Shown here piece by piece: positions 62,443-64,000 of a DNA stretch of 64,000 nt. Source of the DNA: Impatiens glandulifera (lineage: Eukaryota; Streptophyta; Magnoliopsida; Ericales; Balsaminaceae); assembly GCF_907164915.1 (NCBI RefSeq), contig NC_061863.1, positions 3,037,840-3,101,839 on the forward strand. The letters are read 5' to 3'. Within the stretch, counting starts at the first letter, position 1. Every line of letters starts with the position of its first letter. The notes under the pieces are model-generated. The model was not told where the DNA came from. It saw only the letters and a program-made list of their open reading frames with translations, and did no database searches. Position numbers and translations under genes: made by a program.

Positions 62443-63660
62443 TTGACAAAAAAATCATTCGATAAATCGTTAAGGAGCCGATAAATCATTTAAAAAAAAT
62501 TGTAAACGTAAATAATATATCGAGCACGAGAAGAACTCGTACCGTGACTAATTATATAGTGGATAGATAAATTATTTGTGCTTAAAAAATTGTGAAACTA
62601 TATTTATGCCCATAATATTTACTGTAATTATGAAAATATTTGTATAAGAAAATTGATTATCAAATATAAATATATCTTTTTTAATAATATTAAGGAAATA
62701 ATTATTACTGACCTAAATGCCACCCTAGGGTCTCAAAACGTCTCAATTAATAAATAAAATTATATTTAATAAAAAATAATTTATGATAATTGTGATATAA
62801 GAATATACTTATTAATTTTAATTGATAAAATTTAAATTATTATAAATATTTATATTAATTAGAAAATAGGAAAACAATATTTTCTTTTAATTTTTCATTA
62901 TTATTAACAGGGAAATTTATAATTATTAATATTTTTTTAGTAATATTCAATTTGTAAATGAATAAAGTTCTTGTACTACACTATAATGACACCTAATGTC
63001 ATTTAAATCAAAATTAAACTTAACTAATAAATCTCATTTCCATTCTTGTCAAATAAATAAATAAAATTAACAATACATAAAGATTTATTATACCAATCTA
63101 CTTTTGTAAAACTAAAAATTAAAATATGATTCTAACTTTGCATACATTTTAGGTTGATGCTGGCTTAACAAATTTAACTATGATACTTATTAGTCACCAT
63201 GAAATGATTGAATCTGTTTAGGGTCACCATTTCCATTCCACTCACTCATGCTTCCTATTAAAATGATAATAATAAATCTCAAAAATCAGTTTTTTCTTTG
63301 CAAGAAACAAATAAAAAGAAAAATTTTTAATTTAAAATTAAATTTGTTATATCTTACTAATAATTAAATATACATATATATAATATCTTGACAAAAAATA
63401 ATTTGATAAATAGTTAATGAGACGATAAATTGTTAAAAAAAAACTATAAATGTAAATTACCAATCACGAAAATAACTCTTGTCGTGACTAATTACGAGAA
63501 GTGTGATAAATTATTTGTGCTTAAGAAAATGTGGAACTCCATTCCTGCACATAATATTTATCCTAGTTATAAAAATATTTGCATAAGAAAATTGACTATC
63601 AAATATAAATATTTTTTTAAATAATATTAAGGAAGTAATTATTACTGACCTAAATGCCAC
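61795..63660. repeat. Tandem duplication of a roughly 940-bp AT-rich unit
   Basis: The first copy (about 61795-62735) and second (about 62757-63660) share gatataagaatatacttatt, ctaatgtcatttaaat, ttagtcacca and attattactgacctaaatgccaccct. The last phrase lies at 62699 and 63637, an offset of about 938. No coding potential. Confidence 0.8.
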
Positions 63661-63814
63661 CCTTTTTGATTGAACGTAATTAAAAGTTAATTCTAATTTA
63701 ATTACTTATTTTCTTTTGTTACTTTTTAGAAAAAAAATAGAAATGAACCACATAGTATCATCATTTTAGCTCGTGATATTCTTTTTAAAAATAAAAACCA
63801 ACCAAAATTTGTAA

Positions 63815-64000
63815 TCTCTTAATCAATGTTTCAATAAATGAGGCATATAAGAATTTTTGGTTCAATGTGAAATGTGAAATGGGAGAGTAAATTGAAAGTT
63901 TTCTAAGGATTAGGTTTCCAAAAAGATGAAATAGGTCAAATGATAAGGAGAATGTTTCAAATGATAACACCGTCTATATAGTTAGTAGTGGAAAAACTGA
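63815..64000 (+). pseudogene. mTERF remnant (copy 5), truncated by the window end
   Basis: Matches codons of copy 4 around 59550-59750: tgggagagtaaattgaaagt, gatgaaataggtcaaatgat and aaggagaatg. An in-frame TAA replaces a codon in KVFRGLGF, and about 35 bases are deleted after RRM. It lies in 3'-truncated or internal form with no leader in view. Confidence 0.85.

Overview
This window is nuclear DNA from a flowering plant, very probably a eudicot. It is strongly AT-rich. It carries intron-containing genes with GT-AG junctions: plastid class II DAHP synthase, the U11/U12 25K minor-spliceosome protein, plant mTERF genes, a malectin-like receptor kinase and RPM1-like NLR pieces. LTR, hAT, Mutator, Harbinger-like and SINE-type elements fill much of the space. 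I cannot name the species from the sequence.

Layout. 1-5402: reverse-strand LTR retrotransposon with near-identical LTRs and no visible gag/pol. 6833-9277: very large inverted-repeat element whose arms are filled with a CACGTTT-type repeat. 9835-12898: five-exon DAHP synthase gene on the minus strand. 13201-20280: MITE, hAT-type element with an exact 8-bp target duplication, three families of tandem repeat and tRNA-derived SINE heads. 20281-23080: featureless AT-rich DNA. 23080-27620: decayed MULE-like element carrying a dead Ulp1-type protease gene, flanked by arrays of a palindromic 21-mer. 28273-33553: first mTERF/receptor-kinase block (one intact mTERF, one broken mTERF, one 3' scrap of the kinase). 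36000-36300 and 41600-42300: NLR fragments, one folded into an inverted duplication. 36790-39289: truncated LTR element flanked by 350-bp direct repeats. 45548-47239: rhodanese-like gene (5' end damaged) converging on an intact SNRNP25 gene. 47785-64000: second mTERF/receptor-kinase block, with an mTERF promoter fragment, a MULE with a 9-bp target duplication, a receptor kinase broken by a hAT insertion, two intact mTERF genes and a terminal mTERF remnant.

Working genes are few: DAHP synthase (shikimate pathway, plastid), SNRNP25 (minor spliceosome), three intact mTERF-family genes (organellar nucleic-acid binding) and possibly the rhodanese. The mTERF and kinase copies lie in the same order in both blocks and share spacer sequence, so a unit holding both was duplicated as a segment. 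The mTERF promoters share a telo-box-like motif and a CCGTCG-rich leader. Everything was read by eye; identities to families are from motif recognition, not searches.
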